Below, piece by piece: positions 10,827 to 23,823 of a stretch of 64,000 nucleotides of DNA (position 1 is the stretch's first letter; every line of letters begins with the position of its first letter). The stretch comes from Hippasteria phrygiana (Eukaryota > Echinodermata > Asteroidea > Valvatida > Goniasteridae). The DNA is taken from positions 303,829-367,828 of the forward strand of contig JAZGUH010000697.1 of the NCBI GenBank assembly GCA_037893225.1, read 5' to 3'. The notes under the pieces are model-generated. The model had not been told where the DNA came from. It saw only the letters and a program-made list of their open reading frames with translations, and searched no databases. The translations under genes and the position numbers were made by a program.

Positions 10827-11339
10827 CAAGTTTCGAGCACATCGCTGAAAAAAATGTTTCGAATTTTTTTCTCTCCAATTGGCATTTCAACAAAACCAAC
10901 GCGCCCAGGGCGGCGTATGGAGTGTTCTGAATACCTTAGGGCCAGTTTCGAGCACATCGCTGAAAAAAATTTCCGAATTGTTTTTCTCTCCAATTGGCAT
11001 TTCAACAAAACCAACGGGCCTAGCTCGGCGTATGGAGTGTTCTGAACACCCCAGGACCAGTTTCGAGCACATCGCTGAAAAAAATATTTCGAATTTTTTG
11101 AACACTCCACGTCCAGTTTCGAGCACATCGTTGAAAAAAATGTTTCGAATTTGTTTTCTCTCCAATTGGCATTTCAACAAAACCAACGCGCCTAGCTCGG
11201 CGTATGGAGTGTTCTGAACACCCCAGGGCCAGTTTCGAGCACATCGCTGAAAAATGTTCCGAATTTTTTTGAAAACCCCACGTCCAGTTTCGAATACATC
11301 GCTGAAAAAAATATTTCGAATTTTTTGAACACTCCACGT
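10827..11339 (+). repeat. 513 bp cassette (LLSLSS), copy 1
   Basis: The 627 bp cassette minus its fifth module, a 114 bp L with CATAACC. The same short form is at 53,681-54,193. Confidence 0.85.
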
Positions 11340-12082
11340 CAAGTTTGGAGCACATCGCTGAAAAAAATGTTTCGAATTTTTTTCTCTCCAATTGGCATTT
11401 CAACAAAACCAACGCGCCCAGGGCGGCGTATGGAGTGTTCTGAATACCTTAGGGCCAGTTTCGAGCACATCGCTGAAAAAAATTTCCGAATTGTTTTTCT
11501 CTCCAATTGGCATTTCAACAAAACCAACGGGCCTAGCTCGGCGTTTGGAGTGTTCTGAACACCCCAGGACCAGTTTCGAGCACATCGCTGAAAAAAATAT
11601 TTCGAATTTTTTGAACACTCCACGTCCAGTTTCGAGCACATCGTTGAAAAAAATGTTTCGAATTTGTTTTCTCTCCAATTGGCATTTCAACAAAACCAAC
11701 GCGCCTAGCTCGGCGTATGGAGTGTTCTGAACACCCCAGGGCCAGTTTCGAGCACATCGCTGAAAAAAAGTTCCGAATTTGTTTCTTTCCAATTGCCATT
11801 TCAACAAAACCAACGCGCCCAGGGCGGCGTATGGAGTGTTCTGAATACCCCAGGGCCAGTTTTGAGCACATCGCTGAAAAAAATGTTGCGAATTTTTTTT
11901 CTCTCCAATTGGCATTTCAACAAAACCAACGCACCTAGCTCGGCGTATGGAGTGTTCTGAACACCCCAGGGCCAGTTTCCAGCACATCGCTGAAAAAAGT
12001 TCCGAATTTTTTTGAAAACCCCACGTCCAGTTTCGAATACATCGCTGAAAAAAATATTTCGAATTTTTTGAACACTCCACGT
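11340..12082 (+). repeat. 743 bp cassette (LLSLLLSS)
   Basis: Modules of 115, 115, 56, 116, 114, 116, 55 and 56 bp. Carries a singleton C-to-G at 11347 (TTTGGAGC) compared with the other copies. Confidence 0.85.
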
Positions 12083-14598
12083 CAAGTTTCGAGCACATCG
12101 CTGAAAAAAATGTTTCGAATTTTTTTCTCTCCAATTGGCATTTCAACAAAACCAACGCGCCCAGGGCGGCGTATGGAGTGTTCTGAATACCTTAGGGCCA
12201 GTTTCGAGCACATCGCTGAAAAAAATTTCCGAATTGTTTTTCTCTCCAATTGGCATTTCAACAAAACCAACGGGCCTAGCTCGGCGTATGGAGTGTTCTG
12301 AACACCCCAGGACCAGTTTCGAGCACATCACTGAAAAAAATATTTCGAATTCTTTGAACACTCCACGTCCAGTTTCGAGCACATCGTTGAAAAAAATGTT
12401 TCGAATTTGTTTTCTCTCCAATTGGCATTTCAACAAAACCAACGCGCCTAGCTCGGCGTATGGAGTGTTCTGAACACCCCAGGACCAGTTTCGAGCACAT
12501 CGCTGAAAAAAATATTTCGAATTTTTTTAACACTCCACGTCCAGTTTCGAGCACATCGTTGAAAAAAATGTTTCGAATTTTTTTCTCTCCAATTGGCATT
12601 TCAACATAACCAACGCGCCTAGCTCGGCGTATGGAGTGTTCTGAACACCCCAGGGCCAGTTTCGAGCACATCGCTGAAAAAAAGTTCCGAATTTTTTTCT
12701 TTCCAATTGCCATTTCAACAAAACCAACGCGCCCAGGGCGGCGTATGGAGTGTTCTGAATACCCCAGGGCCAGTTTTGAGCACATCGCTGAAAAAAATAT
12801 TTCGAATTTTTTGAACACTCCACGTCCAGTTTCGAGCACATCGCTGAAAAAAATGTTGCGAATTTGTTTTCTCTCCAATTGGCATTTCAACAAAACCAAC
12901 GCGCCTAGCTCGGCGTATGGAGTGTTCTGAACACCCCAGGACCAGTTTCGAGCACATCGCTGAAAAAAATATTTCGAATTTTTTTAACACTCCACGTCCA
13001 GTTTCGAGCACATCGTTGAAAAAAATGTTTCGAATTTGTTTTCTCTCCAATTGGCATTTCAACAAAACCAACGCGCCTAGCTCGGCGTATGGAGTGTTCT
13101 GAACACCCCAGGGCCAGTTTCGAGCACATCGCTGAAAAAAAGTTCCGAATTTGTTTCTTTCCAATTGCCATTTCAACAAAACCAACGCGCCCAGGGCGGC
13201 GTATGGAGTGTTCTGAATACCCTAGGGCCAGTTTCGAGCACATCGCTGAAAAAAATTTCTGAATTGTTTTTCTCTCCAATTGGCATTTCAACAAAACCAA
13301 CGCGCCTAGCTCGGCGTATGGAGTGTTCTGAACACTCCACGTCCAGTTTCGAGCACATCGCTGAAAAAAATGTTTCGAATTTTTTTCTCTCCAATTGGCA
13401 TTTCAACATAACCAACGCGCCTAGCTCGGCGTATGGAGTGTTCTGAACACCCCAGGGCCAGTTTCGAGCACATCGCTGAAAAAAAGTTCCGAATTTTTTT
13501 CTTTCCAATTGCCATTTCAACAAAACCAACGCGCCCAGGGCGGCGTATAGAGTGTTCTGAACACCCCAGGGCCAGTTTCGAGCACATCGCTGAAAAAAAT
13601 GTTGCGAATTTTTTTGAAAACCCCACGTCCAGTTTCGAATACATCGCTGAAAAAAATATTTCGAATTTTTTGAACACTCCACGTCAAGTTTCGAGCACAT
13701 CGTTGAAAAAAATGTTTCGAATTTGTTTTCTCTCCAATTGGCATTTCAACAAAACCAACGCGCCTAGCTCGGCGTATGGAGTGTTCTGAACACCCCAGGG
13801 CCAGTTTCGAGCACATCGCTGAAAAAAAGTTCCGAATTTGTTTCTTTCCAATTGCCATTTCAACAAAACCAACGCGCCCAGGGCGGCGTATGGAGTGTTC
13901 TGAATACCCTAGGGCCAGTTTCGAGCACATCGCTGAAAAAAATTTCTGAATTGTTTTTCTCTCCAATTGGCATTTCAACAAAACCAACGCGCCTAGCTCG
14001 GCGTATGGAGTGTTCTGAACACCCCAGGGCCAGTTTCCAGCACATCGCTGAAAAAAGTTCCGAATTTCTTTTCTCTCCAATTGGCATTTCAACAAAACCA
14101 ACGCGCCTAGCTCGGCGTATGGAGTGTTCTGAACACCCCAGGGCCAGTTTCGAGTACATCGCTGAAAAAAAGTTCCAAATTTTTTTCTGTCCAATTGCCA
14201 TTTCAACAAAACCAACGCGCCCAGGGCGGCGTATGGAGTGTTCTGAATACCCCAGGGCCAGTTTCGAGCACATCGCTGAAAAAAATGTTGCGAATTTTTT
14301 TTCTCTCCAATTGGCATTTCAACAAAACCAACGCGCCTAGCTCGGCGTATGGAGTGTTCTGAACACCCCAGGGCCAGTTTCCAGCACATCGCTGAAAAAA
14401 GTTCCGAATTTCTTTTCTCTCCAATTGGCATTTCAACATAACCAACGCGCCTAGCTCGGCGTATGGAGTGTTCTGAACACCCCAGGGCCAGTTTCGAGCA
14501 CATCGCTGAAAAATGTTCCGAATTTTTTTGAAAACCCCACGTCCAGTTTCGAATACATCGCTGAAAAAAATATTTCGAATTTTTTGAACACTCCACGT
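12083..14598 (+). repeat. Long cassette, 2,516 bp
   Basis: Marker-bounded interval with a second GGCGTATAGAG L at about 13,550 and the CCTAGGG / TTCGAGTACATCG L series. Its right-hand part (from about 13.2 kb) repeats at 17.2 kb with an offset of 4,061 bp. Confidence 0.75.
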
Positions 14599-16886
14599 CA
14601 AGTTTCGAGCACATCGCTGAAAAAAATGTTTCGAATTTTTTTCTCTCCAATTGGCATTTCAACAAAACCAACGCGCCCAGGGCGGCGTATGGAGTGTTCT
14701 GAATACCTTAGGGCCAGTTTCGAGCACATCGCTGAAAAAAATTTCCGAATTGTTTTTCTCTCCAATTGGCATTTCAACAAAACCAACGGGCCTAGCTCGG
14801 CGTTTGGAGTGTTCTGAACACCCCAGGACCAGTTTCGAGCACATCGCTGAAAAAAATATTTCGAATTTTTTGAACACTCCACGTCCAGTTTCGAGCACAT
14901 CGTTGAAAAAAATGTTTCGAATTTGTTTTCTCTCCAATTGGCATTTCAACAAAACCAACGCGCCCAGGGCGGCGTATGGAGTGTTCTGAATACCCTAGGG
15001 CCAGTTTCGAGCACATCGCTGAAAAAAATTTCTGAATTGTTTTTCTCTCCAATTGGCATTTCAACAAAACCAACGCGCCTAGCTCGGCGTATGGAGTGTT
15101 CTGAACACTCCACGTCCAGTTTCGAGCACATCGCTGAAAAAAATGTTTCGAATTTTTTTCTCTCCAATTGGCATTTCAACATAACCAACGCGCCTAGCTC
15201 GGCGTATGGAGTGTTCTGAACACCCCAGGGCCAGTTTCGAGCACATCGCTGAAAAAAAGTTCCGAATTTTTTTCTTTCCAATTGCCATTTCAACAAAACC
15301 AACGCGCCCAGGGCGGCGTATGGAGTGTTCTGAATACCCCAGGGCCAGTTTTGAGCACATCGCTGAGAAAAATATTTCGAATTTTTTGAACACTCCACGT
15401 CCAGTTTCGAGCACATCGTTGAAAAAAATGTTGCGAATTTTTTTTCTCTCCAATTGGCATTTCAACAAAACCAACGCGCCTAGCTCGGCGTATGGAGTGT
15501 TCTGAACACCCCAGGGCCAGTTTCGAGCACATCGCTGAAAAAAAGTTCCGAATTTGTTTCTTTCCAATTGCCATTTCAACAAAACCAACGCGCCCAGGGC
15601 GGCGTATGGAGTGTTCTGAATACCCTAGGGCCAGTTTCGAGCACATCGCTGAAAAAAATTTCTGAATTGTTTTTCTCTCCAATTGGCATTTCAACAAAAC
15701 CAACGCGCCTAGCTCGGCGTATGGAGTGTTCTGAACACTCCACGTCCAGTTTCGAGCACATCGCTGAAAAAAATGTTTCGAATTTTTTTCTCTCCAATTG
15801 GCATTTCAACATAACCAACGCGCCTAGCTCGGCGTATGGAGTGTTCTGAACACCCCAGGGCCAGTTTCGAGCACATCGCTGAAAAAAAGTTCCGAATTTT
15901 TTTGAAAACCCCACGTCCAGTTTCGAATACATCGCTGAAAAAAATATTTCGAATTTTTTGAACACTCCACGTCAAGTTTCGAGCACATCGTTGAAAAAAA
16001 TGTTTCGAATTTGTTTTCTCTCCAATTGGCATTTCAACAAAACCAACGCGCCTAGCTCGGCGTATGGAGTGTTCTGAACACCCCAGGGCCAGTTTCGAGC
16101 ACATCGCTGAAAAAAAGTTCCGAATTTGTTTCTTTCCAATTGCCATTTCAACAAAACCAACGCGCCCAGGGCGGCGTATGGAGTGTTCTGAATACCCTAG
16201 GGCCAGTTTCGAGCACATCGCTGAAAAAAATTTCTGAATTGTTTTTCTCTCCAATTGGCATTTCAACAAAACCAACGCGCCTAGCTCGGCGTATGGAGTG
16301 TTCTGAACACCCCAGGGCCAGTTTCCAGCACATCGCTGAAAAAAGTTCCGAATTTCTTTTCTCTCCAATTGGCATTTCAACAAAACCAACGCGCCTAGCT
16401 CGGCGTATGGAGTGTTCTGAACACCCCAGGGCCAGTTTCGAGTACATCGCTGAAAAAAAGTTCCAAATTTTTTTCTGTCCAATTGCCATTTCAACAAAAC
16501 CAACGCGCCCAGGGCGGCGTATGGAGTGTTCTGAATACCCCAGGGCCAGTTTCGAGCACATCGCTGAAAAAAATGTTGCGAATTTTTTTTCTCTCCAATT
16601 GGCATTTCAACAAAACCAACGCGCCTAGCTCGGCGTATGGAGTGTTCTGAACACCCCAGGGCCAGTTTCCAGCACATCGCTGAAAAAAGTTCCGAATTTC
16701 TTTTCTCTCCAATTGGCATTTCAACATAACCAACGCGCCTAGCTCGGCGTATGGAGTGTTCTGAACACCCCAGGGCCAGTTTCGAGCACATCGCTGAAAA
16801 ATGTTCCGAATTTTTTTGAAAACCCCACGTCCAGTTTCGAATACATCGCTGAAAAAAATATTTCGAATTTTTTGAACACTCCACGT
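14599..16886 (+). repeat. Long cassette, 2,288 bp
   Basis: Shares its left and right parts with neighbouring cassettes. Features at 13,684, 13,852 and 14,923 recur exactly 2,288 bp downstream at 15,972, 16,140 and 17,211, so the interval is one turn of a local tandem duplication. Confidence 0.75.
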
Positions 16887-18659
16887 CAAGTTTCGAGCAC
16901 ATCGCTGAAAAAAATGTTTCGAATTTTTTTCTCTCCAATTGGCATTTCAACAAAACCAACGCGCCCAGGGCGGCGTATGGAGTGTTCTGAATACCTTAGG
17001 GCCAGTTTCGAGCACATCGCTGAAAAAAATTTCCGAATTGTTTTTCTCTCCAATTGGCATTTCAACAAAACCAACGGGCCTAGCTCGGCGTTTGGAGTGT
17101 TCTGAACACCCCAGGACCAGTTTCGAGCACATCGCTGAAAAAAATATTTCGAATTTTTTGAACACTCCACGTCCAGTTTCGAGCACATCGTTGAAAAAAA
17201 TGTTTCGAATTTGTTTTCTCTCCAATTGGCATTTCAACAAAACCAACGCGCCCAGGGCGGCGTATGGAGTGTTCTGAATACCCTAGGGCCAGTTTCGAGC
17301 ACATCGCTGAAAAAAATTTCTGAATTGTTTTTCTCTCCAATTGGCATTTCAACAAAACCAACGCGCCTAGCTCGGCGTATGGAGTGTTCTGAACACTCCA
17401 CGTCCAGTTTCGAGCACATCGCTGAAAAAAATGTTTCGAATTTTTTTCTCTCCAATTGGCATTTCAACATAACCAACGCGCCTAGCTCGGCGTATGGAGT
17501 GTTCTGAACACCCCAGGGCCAGTTTCGAGCACATCGCTGAAAAAAAGTTCCGAATTTTTTTCTTTCCAATTGCCATTTCAACAAAACCAACGCGCCCAGG
17601 GCGGCGTATAGAGTGTTCTGAACACCCCAGGGCCAGTTTCGAGCACATCGCTGAAAAAAATGTTGCGAATTTTTTTGAAAACCCCACGTCCAGTTTCGAA
17701 TACATCGCTGAAAAAAATATTTCGAATTTTTTGAACACTCCACGTCAAGTTTCGAGCACATCGTTGAAAAAAATGTTTCGAATTTGTTTTCTCTCCAATT
17801 GGCATTTCAACAAAACCAACGCGCCTAGCTCGGCGTATGGAGTGTTCTGAACACCCCAGGGCCAGTTTCGAGCACATCGCTGAAAAAAAGTTCCGAATTT
17901 GTTTCTTTCCAATTGCCATTTCAACAAAACCAACGCGCCCAGGGCGGCGTATGGAGTGTTCTGAATACCCTAGGGCCAGTTTCGAGCACATCGCTGAAAA
18001 AAATTTCTGAATTGTTTTTCTCTCCAATTGGCATTTCAACAAAACCAACGCGCCTAGCTCGGCGTATGGAGTGTTCTGAACACCCCAGGGCCAGTTTCCA
18101 GCACATCGCTGAAAAAAGTTCCGAATTTCTTTTCTCTCCAATTGGCATTTCAACAAAACCAACGCGCCTAGCTCGGCGTATGGAGTGTTCTGAACACCCC
18201 AGGGCCAGTTTCGAGTACATCGCTGAAAAAAAGTTCCAAATTTTTTTCTGTCCAATTGCCATTTCAACAAAACCAACGCGCCCAGGGCGGCGTATGGAGT
18301 GTTCTGAATACCCCAGGGCCAGTTTCGAGCACATCGCTGAAAAAAATGTTGCGAATTTTTTTTCTCTCCAATTGGCATTTCAACAAAACCAACGCGCCTA
18401 GCTCGGCGTATGGAGTGTTCTGAACACCCCAGGGCCAGTTTCCAGCACATCGCTGAAAAAAGTTCCGAATTTCTTTTCTCTCCAATTGGCATTTCAACAT
18501 AACCAACGCGCCTAGCTCGGCGTATGGAGTGTTCTGAACACCCCAGGGCCAGTTTCGAGCACATCGCTGAAAAATGTTCCGAATTTTTTTGAAAACCCCA
18601 CGTCCAGTTTCGAATACATCGCTGAAAAAAATATTTCGAATTTTTTGAACACTCCACGT
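16887..18659 (+). repeat. Long cassette, 1,773 bp
   Basis: Includes a third GGCGTATAGAG L at about 17,611. The same 1,773 bp spacing separates the CCTAGGG series at 7.3 and 9.1 kb. It is 515 bp (nine 57 bp quanta) shorter than the preceding 2,288 bp cassette. Confidence 0.75.
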
Positions 18660-19918
18660 CAAGTTTCGAGCACATCGCTGAAAAAAATGTTTCGAATTTT
18701 TTTCTCTCCAATTGGCATTTCAACAAAACCAACGCGCCCAGGGCGGCGTATGGAGTGTTCTGAATACCTTAGGGCCAGTTTCGAGCACATCGCTGAAAAA
18801 AATTTCCGAATTGTTTTTCTCTCCAATTGGCATTTCAACAAAACCAACGGGCCTAGCTCGGCGTTTGGAGTGTTCTGAACACCCCAGGACCAGTTTCGAG
18901 CACATCGCTGAAAAAAATATTTCGAATTTTTTGAACACTCCACGTCCAGTTTCGAGCACATCGTTGAAAAAAATGTTTCGAATTTGTTTTCTCTCCAATT
19001 GGCATTTCAACAAAACCAACGCGCCTAGCTCGGCGTATGGAGTGTTCTGAACACCCCAGGGCCAGTTTCGAGCACATCGCTGAAAAAAAGTTCCGAATTT
19101 GTTTCTTTCCAATTGCCATTTCAACAAAACCAACGCGCCCAGGGCGGCGTATGGAGTGTTCTGAATACCCTAGGGCCAGTTTCGAGCACATCGCTGAAAA
19201 AAATTTCTGAATTGTTTTTCTCTCCAATTGGCATTTCAACAAAACCAACGCGCCTAGCTCGGCGTATGGAGTGTTCTGAACACTCCACGTCCAGTTTCGA
19301 GCACATCGCTGAAAAAAATGTTTCGAATTTTTTTCTCTCCAATTGGCATTTTAACATAACCAACGCGCCTAGCTCGGCGTATGGAGTGTTCTGAACACCC
19401 CAGGGCCAGTTTCGAGCACATCGCTGAAAAAAAGTTCCGAATTTTTTTCTTTCCAATTGCCATTTCAACAAAACCAACGCGCCCAGGGCGGCGTATGGAG
19501 TGTTCTGAATACCCCAGGGCCAGTTTTGAGCACATCGCTGAGAAAAATATTTCGAATTTTTTGAACACTCCACGTCCAGTTTCGAGCACATCGCTGAAAA
19601 AAATGTTGCGAATTTTTTTTCTCTCCAATTGGCATTTCAACAAAACCAACGCGCCTAGCTCGGCGTATGGAGTGTTCTGAACACCCCAGGGCCAGTTTCG
19701 AGCACATCGCTGAAAAAAATGTTGCGAATTTTTTTTCTCTCCAATTGGCATTTCAACAAAACCAACGCGCCTAGCTCGGCGTATGGAGTGTTCTGAACAC
19801 CCCAGGGCCAGTTTCCAGCACATCGCTGAAAAAAGTTCCGAATTTTTTTGAAAACCCCACGTCCAGTTTCGAATACATCGCTGAAAAAAATATTTCGAAT
19901 TTTTTGAACACTCCACGT
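18660..19918 (+). repeat. 1,259 bp cassette, copy 2
   Basis: Same module order as 2,190-3,448, with the tag T at 19352. Part of the 3-4 kb segment that reappears near 51-54 and 56-60 kb. Confidence 0.85.
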
Positions 19919-20545
19919 CAAGTTTCGAGCACATCGCTGAAAAAAATGTTTCGAATTTTTTTCTCTCCAATTGGCATTTCAACAAAACCAACGCGCCCAG
20001 GGCGGCGTATGGAGTGTTCTGAATACCTTAGGGCCAGTTTCGAGCACATCGCTGAAAAAAATTTCCGAATTGTTTTTCTCTCCAATTGGCATTTCAACAA
20101 AACCAACGGGCCTAGCTCGGCGTATGGAGTGTTCTGAACACCCCAGGACCAGTTTCGAGCACATCGCTGAAAAAAATATTTCGAATTTTTTGAACACTCC
20201 ACGTCCAGTTTCGAGCACATCGTTGAAAAAAATGTTTCGAATTTGTTTTCTCTCCAATTGGCATTTCAACAAAACCAACGCGCCTAGCTCGGCGTATGGA
20301 GTGTTCTGAACACCCCAGGGCCAGTTTCCAGCACATCGCTGAAAAAAGTTCCGAATTTCTTTTCTCTCCAATTGGCATTTCAACATAACCAACGCGCCTA
20401 GCTCGGCGTATGGAGTGTTCTGAACACCCCAGGGCCAGTTTCGAGCACATCGCTGAAAAATGTTCCGAATTTTTTTGAAAACCCCACGTCCAGTTTCGAA
20501 TACATCGCTGAAAAAAATATTTCGAATTTTTTGAACACTCCACGT
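19919..20545 (+). repeat. 627 bp cassette, copy 2
   Basis: LLSLLSS, with the 114 bp CATAACC-type L at 20,321-20,434 present. The first copy of the 3,714 bp HOR begins inside it, at 20,110. Confidence 0.85.
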
Positions 20546-23500
20546 CAAGTTTCGAGCACATCGCTGAAAAAAATGTTTCGAATTTTTTTCTCTCCAATTG
20601 GCATTTCAACAAAACCAACGCGCCCAGGGCGGCGTATGGAGTGTTCTGAATACCTTAGGGCCAGTTTCGAGCACATCGCTGAAAAAAATTTCCGAATTGT
20701 TTTTCTCTCCAATTGGCATTTCAACAAAACCAACGGGCCTAGCTCGGCGTTTGGAGTGTTCTGAACACCCCAGGACCAGTTTCGAGCACATCGCTGAAAA
20801 AAATATTTCGAATTTTTTGAACACTCCACGTCCAGTTTCGAGCACATCGTTGAAAAAAATGTTTCGAATTTGTTTTCTCTCCAATTGGCATTTCAACAAA
20901 ACCAACGCGCCTAGCTCGGCGTATGGAGTGTTCTGAACACCCCAGGGCCAGTTTCGAGCACATCGCTGAAAAAAAGTTCCGAATTTGTTTCTTTCCAATT
21001 GCCATTTCAACAAAACCAACGCGCCCAGGGCGGCGTATGGAGTGTTCTGAATACCCCAGGGCCAGTTTTGAGCACATCGCTGAAAAAAATGTTGCGAATT
21101 TTTTTTCTCTCCAATTGGCATTTCAACAAAACCAACGCACCTAGCTCGGCGTATGGAGTGTTCTGAACACCCCAGGGCCAGTTTCCAGCACATCGCTGAA
21201 AAAAGTTCCGAATTTTTTTGAAAACCCCACGTCCAGTTTCGAATACATCGCTGAAAAAAATATTTCGAATTTTTTGAACACTCCACGTCAAGTTTCGAGC
21301 ACATCGCTGAAAAAAATGTTTCGAATTTTTTTCTCTCCAATTGGCATTTCAACAAAACCAACGCGCCCAGGGCGGCGTATGGAGTGTTCTGAATACCTTA
21401 GGGCCAGTTTCGAGCACATCGCTGAAAAAAATTTCCGAATTGTTTTTCTCTCCAATTGGCATTTCAACAAAACCAACGGGCCTAGCTCGGCGTATGGAGT
21501 GTTCTGAACACCCCAGGACCAGTTTCGAGCACATCACTGAAAAAAATATTTCGAATTCTTTGAACACTCCACGTCCAGTTTCGAGCACATCGTTGAAAAA
21601 AATGTTTCGAATTTGTTTTCTCTCCAATTGGCATTTCAACAAAACCAACGCGCCTAGCTCGGCGTATGGAGTGTTCTGAACACCCCAGGACCAGTTTCGA
21701 GCACATCGCTGAAAAAAATATTTCGAATTTTTTTAACACTCCACGTCCAGTTTCGAGCACATCGTTGAAAAAAATGTTTCGAATTTGTTTTCTCTCCAAT
21801 TGGCATTTCAACAAAACCAACGCGCCTAGCTCGGCGTATGGAGTGTTCTGAACACCCCAGGGCCAGTTTCGAGCACATCGCTGAAAAAAAGTTCCGAATT
21901 TGTTTCTTTCCAATTGCCATTTCAACAAAACCAACGCGCCCAGGGCGGCGTATGGAGTGTTCTGAATACCCCAGGGCCAGTTTCCAGCACATCGCTGAAA
22001 AAAGTTCCGAATTTCTTTTCTCTCCAATTCGCATTTCAACATAACCAACGCGCCTAGCTCGGCGTATGGAGTGTTCTGAACACCCCAGGGCCAGTTTCGA
22101 GCACATCGCTGAAAAATGTTCCGAATTTTTTTGAAAACCCCACGTCCAGTTTCGAATACATCGCTGAAAAAAATATTTCGAATTTTTTGAACACTCCACG
22201 TCAAGTTTCGAGCACATCGCTGAAAAAAATGTTTCGAATTTTTTTCTCTCCAATTGGCATTTCAACAAAACCAACGCGCCCAGGGCGGCGTATGGAGTGT
22301 TCTGAATACCTTAGGGCCAGTTTCGAGCACATCGCTGAAAAAAATTTCCGAATTGTTTTTCTCTCCAATTGGCATTTCAACAAAACCAACGGGCCTAGCT
22401 CGGCGTTTGGAGTGTTCTGAACACCCCAGGACCAGTTTCGAGCACATCGCTGAAAAAAATATTTCGAATTTTTTGAACACTCCACGTCCAGTTTCGAGCA
22501 CATCGTTGAAAAAAATGTTTCGAATTTGTTTTCTCTCCAATTGGCATTTCAACAAAACCAACGCGCCTAGCTCGGCGTATGGAGTGTTCTGAACACCCCA
22601 GGGCCAGTTTCGAGCACATCGCTGAAAAAAAGTTCCGAATTTGTTTCTTTCCAATTGCCATTTCAACAAAACCAACGCGCCCAGGGCGGCGTATGGAGTG
22701 TTCTGAATACCCCAGGGCCAGTTTTGAGCACATCGCTGAAAAAAATGTTGCGAATTTTTTTTCTCTCCAATTGGCATTTCAACAAAACCAACGCACCTAG
22801 CTCGGCGTATGGAGTGTTCTGAACACCCCAGGGCCAGTTTCCAGCACATCGCTGAAAAAAGTTCCGAATTTTTTTGAAAACCCCACGTCCAGTTTCGAAT
22901 ACATCGCTGAAAAAAATATTTCGAATTTTTTGAACACTCCACGTCAAGTTTCGAGCACATCGCTGAAAAAAATGTTTCGAATTTTTTTCTCTCCAATTGG
23001 CATTTCAACAAAACCAACGCGCCCAGGGCGGCGTATGGAGTGTTCTGAATACCTTAGGGCCAGTTTCGAGCACATCGCTGAAAAAAATTTCCGAATTGTT
23101 TTTCTCTCCAATTGGCATTTCAACAAAACCAACGGGCCTAGCTCGGCGTATGGAGTGTTCTGAACACCCCAGGACCAGTTTCGAGCACATCACTGAAAAA
23201 AATATTTCGAATTCTTTGAACACTCCACGTCCAGTTTCGAGCACATCGTTGAAAAAAATGTTTCGAATTTGTTTTCTCTCCAATTGGCATTTCAACAAAA
23301 CCAACGCGCCTAGCTCGGCGTATGGAGTGTTCTGAACACCCCAGGACCAGTTTCGAGCACATCGCTGAAAAAAATATTTCGAATTTTTTTAACACTCCAC
23401 GTCCAGTTTCGAGCACATCGTTGAAAAAAATGTTTCGAATTTGTTTTCTCTCCAATTGGCATTTCAACAAAACCAACGCGCCTAGCTCGGCGTATGGAGT

Positions 23501-23823
23501 GTTCTGAACACCCCAGGGCCAGTTTCGAGCACATCGCTGAAAAAAAGTTCCGAATTTGTTTCTTTCCAATTGCCATTTCAACAAAACCAACGCGCCCAGG
23601 GCGGCGTATGGAGTGTTCTGAATACCCTAGGGCCAGTTTCGAGCACATCGCTGAAAAAAATTTCTGAATTGTTTTTCTCTCCAATTGGCATTTCAACAAA
23701 ACCAACGCGCCTAGCTCGGCGTATGGAGTGTTCTGAACACTCCACGTCCAGTTTCGAGCACATCGCTGAAAAAAATGTTTCGAATTTTTTTCTCTCCAAT
23801 TGGCATTTCAACATAACCAACGC
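20110..23823 (+). repeat. 3,714 bp HOR, copy 1
   Basis: One turn of a HOR made of cassettes 743, 913, 743 and 1,315 bp (LLSLLLSS; LLSLSLLLSS; LLSLLLSS; LLSLSLLLLSLLSS), 40 modules with 25 L and 15 S. Module boundaries from 20,546 to 24,260 were counted by hand and sum exactly. The left edge is set by the first mismatch with copy 2 (G at 20109 against C at 23823). Confidence 0.9.
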
